The notes under the pieces: model-generated
Told to the model about the DNA's origin: nothing
Seen by the model: the letters and a program-made list of their open reading frames with translations, nothing else
The model's database searches: none
Source of the DNA: JAVBSN01 sp031547045
GTDB lineage: Bacteria > Bacillota > Clostridia > Lachnospirales > Lachnospiraceae
DNA: 64,000 nucleotides
NCBI GenBank assembly: GCA_031547045.1
Contig: JAVBSN010000050.1
Span: 1-64,000, forward strand
Direction of reading: 5' to 3'
Position numbers and translations under genes: made by a program
Shown here: positions 35,748 to 44,612 of the stretch, one piece after another
Position numbering within the stretch: the stretch's first letter is position 1
Layout of the letters: every line of letters begins with the position of its first letter

Positions 35748-37439
35748 ATGAAATCTAAGATTGTTGAAATACTAGAAAAGAACATAGAGAGCTTATCTGC
35801 TTCTGACATAGACGCACTTATAGAAATCCCACCAAATCCTGAACTTGGAGATTTTGCCTTTCCATGTTTCAGACTTGCTAAGGAAATGAAAAAAGCACCA
35901 AATATAATTGCTTCTGATTTATTGGAAATAATTGGAAGCGTCGATTTTATAGATCATATAGATGTAAAAGGTGCATACCTTAACTTCTTTATTAAAAAAG
36001 ATACTTTTGTAAAATCTATGATTGATGTTGCTTCTACTGAAAATTTTGGTGGTTCAGATATGGGAAATGGTCAAACAATATGTATTGATTATTCATCTCC
36101 AAACGTTGCTAAGAATTTTCATGTTGGTCACTTAAGAACAACTATAATAGGTAACTCACTATATAAAATACATTCTAAACTTGGATATAAAGTAAATAGA
36201 ATTAATCACCTAGGCGATTGGGGTACACAATTCGGAAAACTTATTGTTGCTTATAAAGCTTGGGGAAATAAAGAAACAGTTGAGCAAGATGGTGTTAGTG
36301 AGTTAATGAAATTATATGTTAGATTCCATGATGAAGCTGATAAGAACCCTGAACTTATGGATGAAGCAAGAGCTTGGTTCACTAAGATGGAACACGGTGA
36401 TGAAGATGCTCTTGAAATCTGGCAATGGTTCAAAGATATTTCCCTTGTTGAGTACAAGCGAACTTACGAATTATTAGGAATGGATTTTGATTATTTTACT
36501 GGAGAAAGTTTTTATCAAGATAAAACACAAGGTATTGTTGATATGCTAACTAATGCTAATTTACTTGTTGAAAGTGAAGGTGCAAATATTGTTAATCTTG
36601 ATGACTATGATATGGCACCATGTTTAATAACTAAAAAAGATGGAAGTTCTATATATGCAACAAGAGATTTAGCTGCTATCTTCTACCGTAAAGAAAACTA
36701 TGATTTTGTTAAATGTATCTATGTAACAGGACAAGAACAAAAACTTCATTTTGCACAAGTTTTCAAAGTAGTAGAACTACTAGGAAATGATTGGGCTACA
36801 GATCAACTTATCCATGTTCCTTATGGGCTAGTTAGTTTAGAAGGTGCTAAGCTTTCTACTAGAAGTGGAAACATAATATATGCTGAAGATATTTTATTGG
36901 AATCTATATCAAAGATAAAACAAATAATTGAAGAGAAAAACCCTAACCTGCCAGACAAAGAAGATACTGCTAAAAAAATTGGAGTTGGTGCTATTCTATT
37001 CAATGACTTATACAACCAAAGAATTAAAGACGTTTCTTTCAAATGGGACAAGGTTCTTAACTTTGATGGTGAGACTGGCCCATATGTACAATACACATAT
37101 GCAAGATGTTCAAGTATTATAAGGACTGTAACTGATTTTGTTGAAGGTGTTGATATTGATTATTCTCTAATTACAGATTCTGATTCAGTAGACTTACTTA
37201 AAGAAATTTCTCGTTTCCCTAAAGTTGTTCTTACTGCTTCTGAAAAATATGAACCATCTATTGTTGCTCGATTTGCTGTTGATGTTGCTCAGGCATTTAA
37301 TAAATTCTACAACACAAACCGAATCAATGTAGATGACAAAGCATTAAGAAATGCCCGTGTTACTTTAGTATCTATTACAAGAAAAGTGTTAAAAGAATCT
37401 CTTGCACTTTTAGGTATAGACTGTCCAGAGCAAATGTAA
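35748..37439 (+). CDS. argS: Arginyl-tRNA synthetase
   Basis: A 563-residue class I synthetase. The N-terminal Arg-tRNA-binding domain includes PPNPELGDFAFPCFRLAKEMKKAP. The active site has SSPNVAKNFHVGHLRTTIIG (HIGH box as HVGH) and GAKLSTRSGN in the KMSKS place, as often in ArgRS. The C-terminal helical anticodon-binding domain has FNGETGPYVQYTYAR-type sequence. It charges tRNA-Arg with arginine. AAGGAAGG precedes the ATG. Ends just before the parS cluster. Confidence 0.96.
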   Translation: MKSKIVEILEKNIESLSASDIDALIEIPPNPELGDFAFPCFRLAKEMKKAPNIIASDLLEIIGSVDFIDHIDVKGAYLNFFIKKDTFVKSMIDVASTENFGGSDMGNGQTICIDYSSPNVAKNFHVGHLRTTIIGNSLYKIHSKLGYKVNRINHLGDWGTQFGKLIVAYKAWGNKETVEQDGVSELMKLYVRFHDEADKNPELMDEARAWFTKMEHGDEDALEIWQWFKDISLVEYKRTYELLGMDFDYFTGESFYQDKTQGIVDMLTNANLLVESEGANIVNLDDYDMAPCLITKKDGSSIYATRDLAAIFYRKENYDFVKCIYVTGQEQKLHFAQVFKVVELLGNDWATDQLIHVPYGLVSLEGAKLSTRSGNIIYAEDILLESISKIKQIIEEKNPNLPDKEDTAKKIGVGAILFNDLYNQRIKDVSFKWDKVLNFDGETGPYVQYTYARCSSIIRTVTDFVEGVDIDYSLITDSDSVDLLKEISRFPKVVLTASEKYEPSIVARFAVDVAQAFNKFYNTNRINVDDKALRNARVTLVSITRKVLKESLALLGIDCPEQM

Positions 37440-37462
37440 TCATTTTAAATATTATTTATAGC

Positions 37463-37492
37463 AAAGGAATGTTTCACGTGAAACATTCCTTT
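37463..37492. promoter_or_regulatory. parS site 1 nested in a 30-base palindrome
   Basis: TGTTTCACGTGAAACA at 37470-37485 is a perfect consensus parS (ParB-binding centromere). The dyad extends on both sides (AAAGGAA ... TTCCTTT) to a perfect 30-base palindrome, which in RNA would be a strong hairpin behind argS and may act as its terminator. Confidence 0.95.
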
Positions 37493-37507
37493 AATGATTT
37501 TCATATA

Positions 37508-37523
37508 TGTTTCACGTGAAACA
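37508..37523. promoter_or_regulatory. parS site 2
   Basis: Perfect TGTTTCACGTGAAACA, 38 bases after site 1. Confidence 0.95.
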
Positions 37524-37554
37524 TATTATATATTATATTCCATATTTTTTATAT

Positions 37555-37570
37555 TGTTTCACGTGAAACA
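37555..37570. promoter_or_regulatory. parS site 3
   Basis: Perfect TGTTTCACGTGAAACA, 47 bases after site 2 and 94 bases before parA, so ParB bound here could also affect the parAB promoter. Confidence 0.95.
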
Positions 37571-37663
37571 TTCAAAAAAGCATGGCAACAATCAATAAAT
37601 AGTGCTATAATATAGCTTGACTGTTTATTAAACATTATACACAAATCAAAGGAGAAATACTTA

Positions 37664-38437
37664 ATGGGTAGAATAATAGCTGTCGCTAATCAAAAAGGCG
37701 GCGTTGGCAAGACAACTACATCTATTAATCTAGCTGCTTGTCTTGCAGAAAAGGGAATGAAAGTTCTTGCTGTAGACATGGATCCACAAGGTAATCTTAC
37801 TAGTGGTCTTGGCATAGATAAAAACAATTTAGAATATACTACATATGATGTAATGTGTGGAAACTGTAACATTGGTGAAGCAATGTTAATCAATGTTATT
37901 CCTGGACTTAACTTAATTCCTACTGATGGAGAACTAGCTGGTTTAGAAGTAGAATTTGTTGGCGTTCCCGACATGCAATATATCATGAAAAAGATTCTCA
38001 GAAAATTATACGATAAATTCGATTATATAATAATTGATTGTCCACCTGCGCTAGGCTTATTAACCGTTAACTCTCTCACTGCTGCAAACACAGTTCTTGT
38101 TCCAATACAATGTGAATTTTTTGCATTAGATGGTTTAGCTCAATTAATTCGAACTGTAGAGTTAATACAAAACAAATTAAATAAAGAATTACGTATAGAA
38201 GGAATTGTATTTACTATGTACGACTCAAGAACAAACCTCTCATTACAAGTTGTAGAGAATGTTAAGGATAATTTAAAGCAACGAGTATATAATACAATAG
38301 TTCCAAGAAACGTAAGATTAGCAGAGGCACCAAGTCATGGTTTACCAATAACTTTATATGATCCAAGATCAACTGGTGCAGATAGTTATAGAAACTTAGC
38401 AAATGAAGTAATAGCAAATGAATCTTATTGGAGGTAA
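37664..38437 (+). CDS. parA: Chromosome partitioning ATPase ParA/Soj
   Basis: A 257-residue deviant Walker-A ATPase: NQKGGVGKTTTSINLAACLA (signature lysine GGVGKTT), VDMDPQGNLTSGLG, IIDCPPALGLLTVN (Walker B), and FTMYDSRTNLSLQVV. It binds DNA non-specifically as an ATP dimer and works with ParB in origin segregation. AAAGGAG precedes the ATG. parB follows after 6 bases. Confidence 0.96.
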   Translation: MGRIIAVANQKGGVGKTTTSINLAACLAEKGMKVLAVDMDPQGNLTSGLGIDKNNLEYTTYDVMCGNCNIGEAMLINVIPGLNLIPTDGELAGLEVEFVGVPDMQYIMKKILRKLYDKFDYIIIDCPPALGLLTVNSLTAANTVLVPIQCEFFALDGLAQLIRTVELIQNKLNKELRIEGIVFTMYDSRTNLSLQVVENVKDNLKQRVYNTIVPRNVRLAEAPSHGLPITLYDPRSTGADSYRNLANEVIANESYWR

Positions 38438-38443
38438 TTACAT

Positions 38444-39367
38444 ATGGCAACAAAAAAAGGTCTAGGTAGAGGAATCGGTACTTTAATTCCTACTGACTCT
38501 CAAATAGATAATTCTAATAAAAAGGTTGAAACAAAAGAAATTATTAAGGAAGTAATAAAAGAAGTTGAAGTTATTAAACCTATGGAGCAGACAGTAAAAA
38601 TTTCTGACATAGAACCAAATAAAGAGCAACCTAGAAAACAATTTGACGAAGATGCTCTTCAAGAATTAGCTGATTCAATAAAACAATATGGTGTAATACA
38701 GCCACTTATAGTAATAAAGCGCAATGATTATTATGAACTAATTGCTGGTGAACGAAGATGGCGTGCAGCAAGATTAGCTGGACTAAAAGAAGTTCCTGTT
38801 ATTATTAAAGAATATACAAATCAAGAAATTGTTGAAATAGCATTAATTGAAAACATACAAAGAGAAAACTTAAATCCTATTGAAGAAGCTCAAGCTTACA
38901 AAAGATTATTAGAAGAATTTAATCTTAAGCAAGATGAAGTTGCTGAAAGAGTTTCTAAGAGTAGAACTGCTGTAACTAATTCAATGCGATTATTAAAACT
39001 TACTGATAAAGTACAACAGATGTTAATTGAAGATATGTTAAGTACTGGTCATGCAAGAACTTTAATTCCAATTGAAGATCCAGAAATGCAATATGATATT
39101 GCTTGTAAAATTTTTGATGAAAAACTAAGTGTACGAGAGACCGAAAAACTTATCAAAAAATTATTATCAAATAAACCTGAAAAGGAAGTTGCCGCTACTG
39201 TTGATTATGGATTTGTCTATGATGATATTGAAAACAAATTAAAACATATAATAGGCTCAAAGATTAGTATTAAACCTAAGAGTAATGACAAAGGTAAAAT
39301 TGAAATTGAATATTTCTCAAAAGATGAATTAGAACGAATAACGGAAATGCTCTACACTATTAAATAA
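38444..39367 (+). CDS. parB: Chromosome partitioning protein ParB/Spo0J
   Basis: A 307-residue CTP-dependent clamp. An N-terminal KKGLGRGIGTLIP box (ParA-stimulating region) and a 40-residue Lys/Glu linker lead to the ParB/Srx domain with EQPRKQFDEDALQELADSI and the GERRWRAARLAG CTPase motif. Then come the helix-turn-helix LKQDEVAERVSKSRTAVTNSMRLL and a C-terminal dimerisation domain. It binds the three parS sites just upstream of parA. GGAGG precedes the ATG. Confidence 0.96.
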   Translation: MATKKGLGRGIGTLIPTDSQIDNSNKKVETKEIIKEVIKEVEVIKPMEQTVKISDIEPNKEQPRKQFDEDALQELADSIKQYGVIQPLIVIKRNDYYELIAGERRWRAARLAGLKEVPVIIKEYTNQEIVEIALIENIQRENLNPIEEAQAYKRLLEEFNLKQDEVAERVSKSRTAVTNSMRLLKLTDKVQQMLIEDMLSTGHARTLIPIEDPEMQYDIACKIFDEKLSVRETEKLIKKLLSNKPEKEVAATVDYGFVYDDIENKLKHIIGSKISIKPKSNDKGKIEIEYFSKDELERITEMLYTIK

Positions 39368-39405
39368 TCACATTTTTCTAATCATATAATAAAGGAGAAA
39401 TTAAT

Positions 39406-40728
39406 ATGACAACACAAATGATTGAATCTTATGGTATTGATTTAGGATATATAATAACTGCTATCACTGCCTTATTTTTAATACTATTAATAATCATAAT
39501 TGTATTAATGGTAAAGGTAGGAAAATTAAATAAAAGATTAAGTCGCTTTACCAAAGGAAAGGATGCTAGAAATCTTGAAGAACTTATGTTATCAAAGTTC
39601 TCTGATATAGACTCAATAGTAAATAACGAAAAGAAGCAAAACAAAGATATTAAATATATTGCAGAGCGAAGTACTATTGCTTTTAATAAATCTGGTTTAA
39701 TTAAATATAATGCATTTAGAGAAATGACTGGCAACCTTAGTTTTGCACTAGCATTGCTAAACGATAATAACACAGGCGTTATTATTAACTCAATGCATAG
39801 TAGAGAAGGTTGTTTCACTTATGCCAAAGAAATTATTAATGGTGAATCTTATATAGTATTATCAGATGAAGAAAAGGAAGCTTTAGAAGTAGCTCTTACA
39901 CTAAAACCAAATCTTGTTGATACTTTATTAGAGCAAGATCGTGCAAATAAAACTACTGAAGAAATTAACGAGAATATGACAGTTGTTACTAAAAACAATG
40001 TTAAAGAACCACCTAAACCTATGGCAAGAATTAGAAAGCCAGAAGATATAAATAGAGAAAAGGAAAAAGCTATTCCTGAAGAACCAAAGCCAACTGTTGC
40101 TGACGAAGCACGCGTAAAAAAACTAACAGAGGAAGAACGAGAGAAATTTTCTCAAGTAGAAGAAAATAATTCTGCACCATTATCTGATGAGATACCTACC
40201 AGACCAAGAAATTCAGACATTTATCTTGATGCAAATATTTCAACTAAATTAGCTGATGAGATTAAAACTAAACCTAGAGAAAATGTTCTTAAAGATAGTA
40301 CCCCTAGACCTACTATCACTGAACCTACTCCTTCTTTTGATTATGAGGATAAACCTGAAAAAGCTAAAATTGAAATTAAAGTAAACACCTCTATAGAAGA
40401 TACTGTAGACTTTAATGATGATACTGAATTCAAACCAGCTTCTATAACGATTAATCAACCAGCAAAAAATAATACAATGCGTATACTACCAACTAATACT
40501 TATGACAAAAATGTATACGAAGCTCTTAATAAACAAAAAGAAAATGATATTAGTGAAATAATTCCAGAATCATCTTCTATAACAAATAAAAAATCTACTG
40601 AAGTAATTGTTGATAAAAATGTTGATTTAGGTTTCCAAGATGATATAGGCAAGAAACCAGAAATAACTATTAAAACAAATTATGATGTTGACCCAAATTA
40701 TAAAGATGAGTTTGGCAAAATTTTATAA
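39406..40728 (+). CDS. DUF4446 family membrane-anchored protein with long acidic tail
   Basis: A 440-residue protein. One TM helix (about 15-36) and a basic segment precede the DUF4446 domain (about 45-165, VNNEKKQNKDIKYIAERSTIAFNKSGLIKYNAF), with NLSFALALLNDNNTGVIINS and YAKEIINGES. The remaining 270 residues are low-complexity, Glu/Lys/Pro/Thr-rich with repeated (S/A)xKLxDEIxTKPRE-like units, probably disordered. DUF4446 genes commonly follow parAB in Lachnospiraceae. Function unknown. AAAGGAG precedes the ATG; 38 bases after parB. Confidence 0.78.
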   Translation: MTTQMIESYGIDLGYIITAITALFLILLIIIIVLMVKVGKLNKRLSRFTKGKDARNLEELMLSKFSDIDSIVNNEKKQNKDIKYIAERSTIAFNKSGLIKYNAFREMTGNLSFALALLNDNNTGVIINSMHSREGCFTYAKEIINGESYIVLSDEEKEALEVALTLKPNLVDTLLEQDRANKTTEEINENMTVVTKNNVKEPPKPMARIRKPEDINREKEKAIPEEPKPTVADEARVKKLTEEEREKFSQVEENNSAPLSDEIPTRPRNSDIYLDANISTKLADEIKTKPRENVLKDSTPRPTITEPTPSFDYEDKPEKAKIEIKVNTSIEDTVDFNDDTEFKPASITINQPAKNNTMRILPTNTYDKNVYEALNKQKENDISEIIPESSSITNKKSTEVIVDKNVDLGFQDDIGKKPEITIKTNYDVDPNYKDEFGKIL

Positions 40729-40748
40729 CATACAAAGGAGGTGCTAGT

Positions 40749-41624
40749 ATGCATAGTTACCTAAAATCAATTGGCTTTTCTGATATAAAAAATAAAAAGC
40801 AAGTAGATTTAGTAATTAAGAATGCTGTTATGCATCCTACAACTAGAATAATTACCACTGTCAGCTCTAGCACTAGTCTTATTCAAATTAACAAAGAATT
40901 TGGTGACGGCATTGGATTAACTATAATCGGAGAATATGATAGCAAAGGATTTTTAAATGTTGAACATTATTTTCCTTATGCAATAGGTAATCTAGCAACA
41001 AAGGAAGAAGAAATTAGCATTGAAAAACATTCTGGAAACGAATCCTATGCTGGTGTTTGTGAAGACTTAAATGTAGGAACATCTCTAATATTTTACTTAC
41101 AAAATATTGCTGATCATGTTAGATCAAAATGGTTAAATCAATATGCTAAACCTCCTACTTCTGTAAACTTATCTGGATTGTCTATAAGTGGAACTGTTAT
41201 ACTAGACATTCAAGAAACTACTGAAGATAAGAAGAAGTTAAAAGGAACTTCAACTAACAGAAACAAGTTAATTGCTGCTGCTCGTGCTGGTGATGTTGAT
41301 GCCATGGAGAACCTTACATTAGACGATATGGACACCTATACATTAATATCAAAAAGAGCTAGAACTGAAGATATTTTTTCTATTGTAAAAACATACTTTA
41401 TGCCATGTGGCATAGAAACAGAAATGTATTCAATAATGGGAAGTATTTTAGAAGTAAAAGAAGTAACTAATATCCTTTCCCAAAAAATAATATATAATAT
41501 TACTGTTGAATGTAACAACATATTTTTAAACGTATTTATTAGCAAAGATGATATAACTGGAGAGCCTGTTGTTGGTAGACGTTTCAAAGGAATAATATGG
41601 CTTCAAGGATTTGTTAACTTTTAA
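40749..41624 (+). CDS. DUF3881 family protein
   Basis: A 291-residue cytoplasmic protein starting MHSYLKSIGFSDIKNKKQVD, with HYFPYAIG and CEDLNVGTSLIFYLQN, matching DUF3881, a family found mainly in Lachnospiraceae and of unknown function. AAAGGAGGT precedes the ATG, 20 bases after the DUF4446 gene, so it is the last gene of the parAB operon. Confidence 0.82.
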   Translation: MHSYLKSIGFSDIKNKKQVDLVIKNAVMHPTTRIITTVSSSTSLIQINKEFGDGIGLTIIGEYDSKGFLNVEHYFPYAIGNLATKEEEISIEKHSGNESYAGVCEDLNVGTSLIFYLQNIADHVRSKWLNQYAKPPTSVNLSGLSISGTVILDIQETTEDKKKLKGTSTNRNKLIAAARAGDVDAMENLTLDDMDTYTLISKRARTEDIFSIVKTYFMPCGIETEMYSIMGSILEVKEVTNILSQKIIYNITVECNNIFLNVFISKDDITGEPVVGRRFKGIIWLQGFVNF

Positions 41625-41644
41625 TGATTCCTCTCCTGCTTTTC

Positions 41645-41673
41645 TTGACTAATATTAATTTTATTAGTACAAT
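41645..41673 (+). promoter_or_regulatory. Promoter of tRNA-Arg
   Basis: TTGACT, 17-base spacer, TACAAT; 36 bases before the tRNA. Confidence 0.75.
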
Positions 41674-41709
41674 ATTAAATGGCGTCTTACTATGAGTCGC
41701 CATTTACTT

Positions 41710-41783
41710 GTCTCTGTAGCTCAGTAGGATAGAGCGACCGCCTCCTAAGCGGTAGGCCGCTGGTTCGACTCCAGTCAGGGACA
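41710..41783 (+). tRNA. tRNA-Arg (anticodon CCT)
   Basis: Acceptor GTCTCTG/CAGGGAC (one G-U), D arm GCTC/GAGC, anticodon stem ACCGC/GCGGT with loop CTCCTAA (anticodon CCT, reads AGG), T arm GCTGG/CCAGT with TTCGACT, discriminator A. CCA not encoded. Its 3' part is repeated at 47044, so it is an integration target. Confidence 0.95.
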
Positions 41784-41787
41784 CTAT
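41742..41787 (+). repeat. Left direct repeat (attachment-site-like) within tRNA-Arg
   Basis: 46 bases from the anticodon loop to just past the tRNA end match 47044-47089 with two mismatches. This is the classical extent of a tRNA-borne att core. Confidence 0.8.
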
Positions 41788-41789
41788 AG

Positions 41790-41830
41790 ACACCGAGAAC
41801 CTTATCAACTTAAAGTTTTCGGTGTTTTAT
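41790..41830 (+). terminator. Terminator after tRNA-Arg
   Basis: ACACCGAGAAC (41790-41800) pairs with GTTTTCGGTGT (41815-41825), then TTTATATTTT. Confidence 0.7.
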
Positions 41831-41876
41831 ATTTTGAGATTTTGAACTGAGCACTATATATGAAGGAGGGAACATT

Positions 41877-42080
41877 TTGTTAAAGATTGGAGGTTTTTCG
41901 CTTTTGTCAAAAATCATCATACACATGCTGCGCCATTATGATGAGATTGGATTACTAAAACCTTTACATGTGGATAAACTTACAAACTATCGGTATTATG
42001 ATGAAATGCAACTTTTAATTGTAAATCGTATACAATCATTAAAATGGAAGAATTGCGAAAATCAATATAGTAATGTGTAG
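41877..42080 (+). pseudogene. Truncated MerR family regulator
   Basis: TTG start behind GAAGGAGGG. The 67 residues match the N-terminal MerR winged helix (HMLRHYDEIGLLKPLHVDKL, TNYRYYDEMQL) and stop after the second helix region. Family members of this type run to about 270 residues with an effector domain. The downstream part is missing and the IS21 element begins shortly after, which may explain the loss. Confidence 0.65.
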
Positions 42081-42142
42081 TAGTCAAATTCAAATTTCTC
42101 TTTGAATAATAATTGAAAATTTAATAATGTTTTACATAGCCG

Positions 42143-42159
42143 ATTCCAAAGTAAAAATG
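42143..42159. repeat. IS21-type element, left inverted repeat segment
   Basis: ATTCCAAAGTAAAAATG matches the complement of 44280-44296 with one mismatch. The exact element tip could not be fixed. Confidence 0.55.
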
Positions 42160-42209
42160 CATAATAGTTCCAACATCATTTTTGTATAAAGGATGGATGT
42201 ATCCATCTT

Positions 42210-42965
42210 TTAATCATTGTTGCCCTCGCCCATCAAATCTCTAAAGTTTTTAGTTCTATACGATGGACCTACTATCTTTATAACATGAGAATGATGTAAT
42301 AACCTATCTAAAATAGCATTAGCTAATGTCATATCAGAAAACACCTCACCCCATTTACTAAACGGTTGGTTAGTAGTTATTATTGTTGATGTATGTTCGT
42401 ATCTCTTAGCTATTAGCTGAAAAAATAAATTAGCTCCTTGTTTATCAATAGGTAGATAACCTATTTCATCAATAATCAACAACTTATATTTATTATAGTG
42501 TTTTAAACGTGTCTCTAATCTGTTTTCTTCATGAGCCTTTTTTAGGTTCTGAATTAAGTCATGACAAGATATAAAATATGTCAATTGTCTTTTGCTTGCA
42601 GCTTCAATACCAATAGACGTTGCTAAATGAGTTTTACCTACACTGGGAGTTCCGTAGAATAAGATGTTCTCTTTATTTGCCATAAATCTTAAAGTAGCTA
42701 AATCTTGTAATTCCAACTTGTTTACTGCTGGTTGAAATGTAAAATCATAATCTGAAAGTCTTTTAACATAAGGAAAGTTAGCAACAGTTATCTGAGTTCT
42801 AGAAGCCTTAGCGGTCTTATATTCAATCTCAACATCTGTTAAATGTATAAGAGCCTCCATAAGACCAGTTTCATTTTTAATAGCAGTATCTAGATAATCC
42901 TTTATATATGTAACAGACTTGTCCATCTTTAGTATTTCAAGGTTATTTATTAATTTTGCGTACAT
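42210..42965 (-). CDS. istB: IS21 helper ATPase IstB
   Basis: A 251-residue AAA+ protein: Walker A YGTPSVGKTHLATSIGIEA, Walker B KLLIIDEIGYLPIDKQGANL, sensor region STIITTNQPFSKWGEVF, and C-terminal LDRLLHHSHVIKI. It assembles on DNA and directs IstA to target sites. It starts 3 bases after the restored istA reading frame ends and appears intact. Confidence 0.92.
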   Translation of the reverse strand: MYAKLINNLEILKMDKSVTYIKDYLDTAIKNETGLMEALIHLTDVEIEYKTAKASRTQITVANFPYVKRLSDYDFTFQPAVNKLELQDLATLRFMANKENILFYGTPSVGKTHLATSIGIEAASKRQLTYFISCHDLIQNLKKAHEENRLETRLKHYNKYKLLIIDEIGYLPIDKQGANLFFQLIAKRYEHTSTIITTNQPFSKWGEVFSDMTLANAILDRLLHHSHVIKIVGPSYRTKNFRDLMGEGNND

Positions 42966-42968
42966 TTA

Positions 42969-44200
42969 TCATCCTCCTAAAAAGTAATCCATACCAGATA
43001 GATTATTGGCTATAAAGTCATCTATCTCAGCATAAGTCATTTGTTTACAAGCATCACTAGCTAATATCTGTGTTACATGTGAACGAGTATAATTATATTT
43101 TTTATCACTTAACGGATGACAAGCAATGCAATCTTGGTTATAATAAATGCAAAAGTTACCGTCATCTGTTTCGTTGGCTGTTACTTTGCCACCAATATAT
43201 TTGGTTGGTAAGAGTATCTTTTTCCTTTGTGAACAATCATGGAATCCTTGTGTACTTTATATGTTTTCTCAGGGCATAAGTAAGCATAAAGGACATACAT
43301 GTCTGGTTTAGGTAAAAGGTACTCTTTTTCTTTTTTAAATCTTTCATTAGGTATTTCATCGGTTGCCTGTGATTTTTCGTTATTAATATCTTCAAGGAAC
43401 TCCCTTACAATAGCATCAAAATTATCAAAACAATTAATCTCATCATTATAAACAATAAGCCTATCCATAAGTTTTGCTACAGCTTCAACTTTCCCTTTGG
43501 TTTGTGGTCTATATGCTCTACATGTAATTACCTTAAATCCAGCATCCGTTGCAAAATACTTAAATGTTTGATTAAGCTCTACTTTAGTAAATGTTGATTT
43601 GCTATGGTCAACAACAGTCTTCATGTTGTCGAAAAGAATTTCATGGAGTGTAGCACCAAAGTATTCAAATGCATTCATCATACATCTAAACAAAGTTTCC
43701 TGAGTTCTATCTGAAGTAAGGCATATATATTTCCGTCTAGAGTAACCTAGTACCATAAGAAATATATTCATTTTTAGTGTTTCACCACCCTTAGTTCTAA
43801 GGGTTATTTCTTCTTTCCAATCAACCTGCGCTTGAAGACCAGAAGTTGTCTCAAATCTAATCGTTGCTTTTTTAATCTCGTTACTCTTATGTTCCTTAAC
43901 AAATCTGGCAACGTTAGAATATTTACCCTTATAACCTCTTTTCTCAATAAACTTATATACTGCCATAGCTGTAACACCATAAGTATCAACTTTATCAATA
44001 ATAATAGGTTTGAATTCATCTAGTAATGATGGGTATACTCTAAACGATTTAGGTTTTTCCAAAACACCTTGTTGAATTTTAATATATTTATCAACAGTTC
44101 TTGGATCACAATTAAATCTTCTTGATATTTCACTTTTATTCAATAATGTATTGTCCTCCTTTAGAAAAATCTTTAAGTATTCTTCGATATCCTTTCTCAT
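42969..44200 (-). pseudogene. istA: IS21 transposase IstA, frameshifted
   Basis: The main open frame (44200 down to 43181) has a helix-turn-helix (LNKSEISRRFNCDPRTVDKY) and the rve/DDE core with D in QAQVDWKEE, D in EILFDNMKTVVDH and E in KGKVEAVAKLMDRL. It then ends in an unrelated NILVAK tail. From about 43215 the expected continuation (LPTKYIGGKVTANE, down to GMDYFLGG and a stop at 42969) lies in the next frame, so one base was lost near 43213. The restored product would be about 410 residues. Confidence 0.75.
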
Positions 44201-44279
44201 ATATGTAACTCCTTCGTTGTGTAATTTTGCTACATAAGAATATCAAAAAATGGCACATATAAAAATGCATAAATTCCTA

Positions 44280-44296
44280 CATTTTAACTTTGGAAT
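44280..44296. repeat. IS21-type element, right inverted repeat segment
   Basis: CATTTTAACTTTGGAAT, complement of the left segment with one mismatch. Confidence 0.55.
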
Positions 44297-44503
44297 TTTT
44301 AAGCATTTCTATTGTACCATTTACATGCGAAAGGGGTAACGAAAATAAGAAAGAAGAAAAGTTTAATAAAGCAAAGTCTTAACAGCGAATGAGTTCATAA
44401 AAATGAAAAAATATAAAACAACGTTTTGGAGGATTTTTTATATGTATATTTAGGTATCTATTTTAGTGGAGTTTCTTTTCTGTTTTCACCTAAGGGTATC
44501 CCT

Positions 44504-44532
44504 TTGACTTTTTACCACCATTTTGGTATAAT
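44504..44532 (+). promoter_or_regulatory. Promoter of the WXG-like/GH19 gene
   Basis: TTGACT, 17-base spacer, TATAAT, ending 80 bases before the ATG. A near-consensus sigma-A promoter, implying constitutive expression. Confidence 0.75.
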
Positions 44533-44612
44533 TTGTAATATTAAAGTTTTTTAACCAATAAATTTTACTTACTTATTTAAAAGTAATTAGACACGAAGGA
44601 GGATATGAAATC

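Larger units (their letters stand above)
42130..44330 (-). mobile_element. IS21 family insertion sequence (approximate ends)
   Basis: About 2.2 kb carrying istA and istB on the minus strand, flanked by inverted repeats around 42143-42159 and 44280-44296. IS21 elements encode a DDE transposase plus an AAA+ helper, as here. istA is frameshifted, so this copy is probably inactive. Outer ends are estimates. Confidence 0.7.
44201..44612. other. 412-base non-coding stretch
   Basis: Contains the right end of the IS element and AT-rich DNA without open frames of note. A clear promoter (44504-44532) and the ribosome binding site of the next gene follow. Confidence 0.6.

Noticed and set aside
37440..37660. 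Palindromes considered as transposon ends
   Set aside because: They are exact consensus parS sites immediately before parA/parB.
43181..43230. Programmed frameshift in istA
   Set aside because: No slippery heptamer or stimulatory structure is evident at the site, and IS21 transposases are not known to need one; a decay mutation is simpler.
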